From NCBI GenBank assembly GCA_012845835.1, contig JABAKD010000019.1, positions 7,088,994 to 7,152,993 of the forward strand: 64,000 bases of DNA. Reading direction: 5' to 3'. Below, piece by piece: positions 63,861 to 64,000 of the stretch. Positions within the stretch are counted from its first letter, which is position 1, and every line of letters begins with the position of its first letter. The notes below the pieces were generated by a model. The model saw nothing but the letters and a program-made list of their open reading frames with translations. It had not been told where the DNA came from and searched no databases. This DNA comes from Undaria pinnatifida (lineage: Eukaryota > Sar > Phaeophyceae > Laminariales > Alariaceae). The position numbers were made by a program, and so were the translations under genes.

Positions 63861-64000
63861 GGATTACACATCGGTTTCGCCCCCCCCCCCCCAACTTCTC
63901 GCTTCTTGATGGCGATCCCTGAGCTCAAGTTCGAAACGCGACACCAACATGTTACTACATACAGCAGTATCATACCTGGTACCTGGTATGCATGTCACCC
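63861..64000. other. Window edge, no gene
   Basis: A C run at about 63880-63890, then ACCTGGTACCTGGTATGCATG-like sequence (shown in part) at the end. Nothing callable. Confidence 0.4.

Larger units (their letters stand above)
56441..63900 (-). mobile_element. Restriction-like-endonuclease LINE with upstream RING-like modules
   Basis: Read right to left: Pro/Thr-rich and RING-like zinc modules (63.9-59.9 kb), reverse transcriptase (59.87-58.3 kb), a long connector, a CCHC knuckle, a PD-(D/E)xK-like endonuclease and a conserved C-terminal block, then a (GAA)n tail. The polymerase-endonuclease part is certain enough to call a non-LTR element of the RLE type. Whether the zinc array belongs to the same transcript is inference from strand, adjacency and lack of any other landmark. 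The frame changes many times, so the copy is inactive. Confidence 0.6.

Overview
This window is nuclear DNA of a eukaryote and consists mostly of transposable elements and simple repeats. The evidence is: Ty1/copia and Ty3/gypsy LTR elements, two kinds of non-LTR (LINE) retrotransposon, tRNA-like SINEs, small inverted-repeat DNA elements with target duplications, many microsatellites, and apparent spliceosomal introns (one of about 66 nt). There are no bacterial operons or ribosome-binding sites. I cannot name the species. A protist or algal lineage seems likelier than a land plant or vertebrate, but that is inference.

Layout. 1-2.7 kb: no gene, with scraps of an interspersed repeat (family X) and a tRNA-like scrap. 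2.75-4.0 kb: a Mutator-like inverted-repeat element with a 9-bp target duplication. 6.6-10.6 kb: a gypsy element with identical LTRs in which integrase plus chromodomain is the recognisable protein. 11.1-16.9 kb: an old copia element. 18.2-18.75 kb: a SINE and a LINE tail. 20.07-21.79 kb: the best host gene, a 571-residue membrane protein with about twenty acidic 12-residue repeats and a Cys-rich tail. 22.5-25.1 kb: ACCCG-rich arrays. 25.55-30.05 kb: a nearly complete, inactivated APE-type LINE. 30.25-42 kb: SINEs, LINE tails, family X copies and pogo-like and hAT-like non-autonomous elements. 41.7-43.7 kb: possible host exons. 43.9-48.7 kb: a decayed duplicated gene family on the minus strand, interrupted by an 11-bp satellite. 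50.1-55.6 kb: an old copia element on the minus strand. 55.6-56.1 kb: a plus-strand fragment related to the next element. 56.4-63.9 kb: a minus-strand LINE with a restriction-like endonuclease, preceded by a string of RING-like zinc modules, two of them in a tandem duplicate.

How the parts relate. The APE LINE, its truncated copies and the SINE share 3' ends, which fits SINEs using LINE machinery. One truncated LINE copy (37.27-37.79 kb) sits inside a family X repeat with a visible target duplication. Both copia elements carry the same primer-binding site, complementary to the anticodon arm of initiator tRNA-Met. The gypsy element has a site of the usual tRNA 3'-end type. Elements of clearly different ages are layered here: identical gypsy LTRs against strongly diverged copia LTRs.

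The two most unusual items are the RING-module array upstream of the restriction-like-endonuclease LINE, and the repeat-bearing membrane protein. Family assignments were made by eye; no database search was run.
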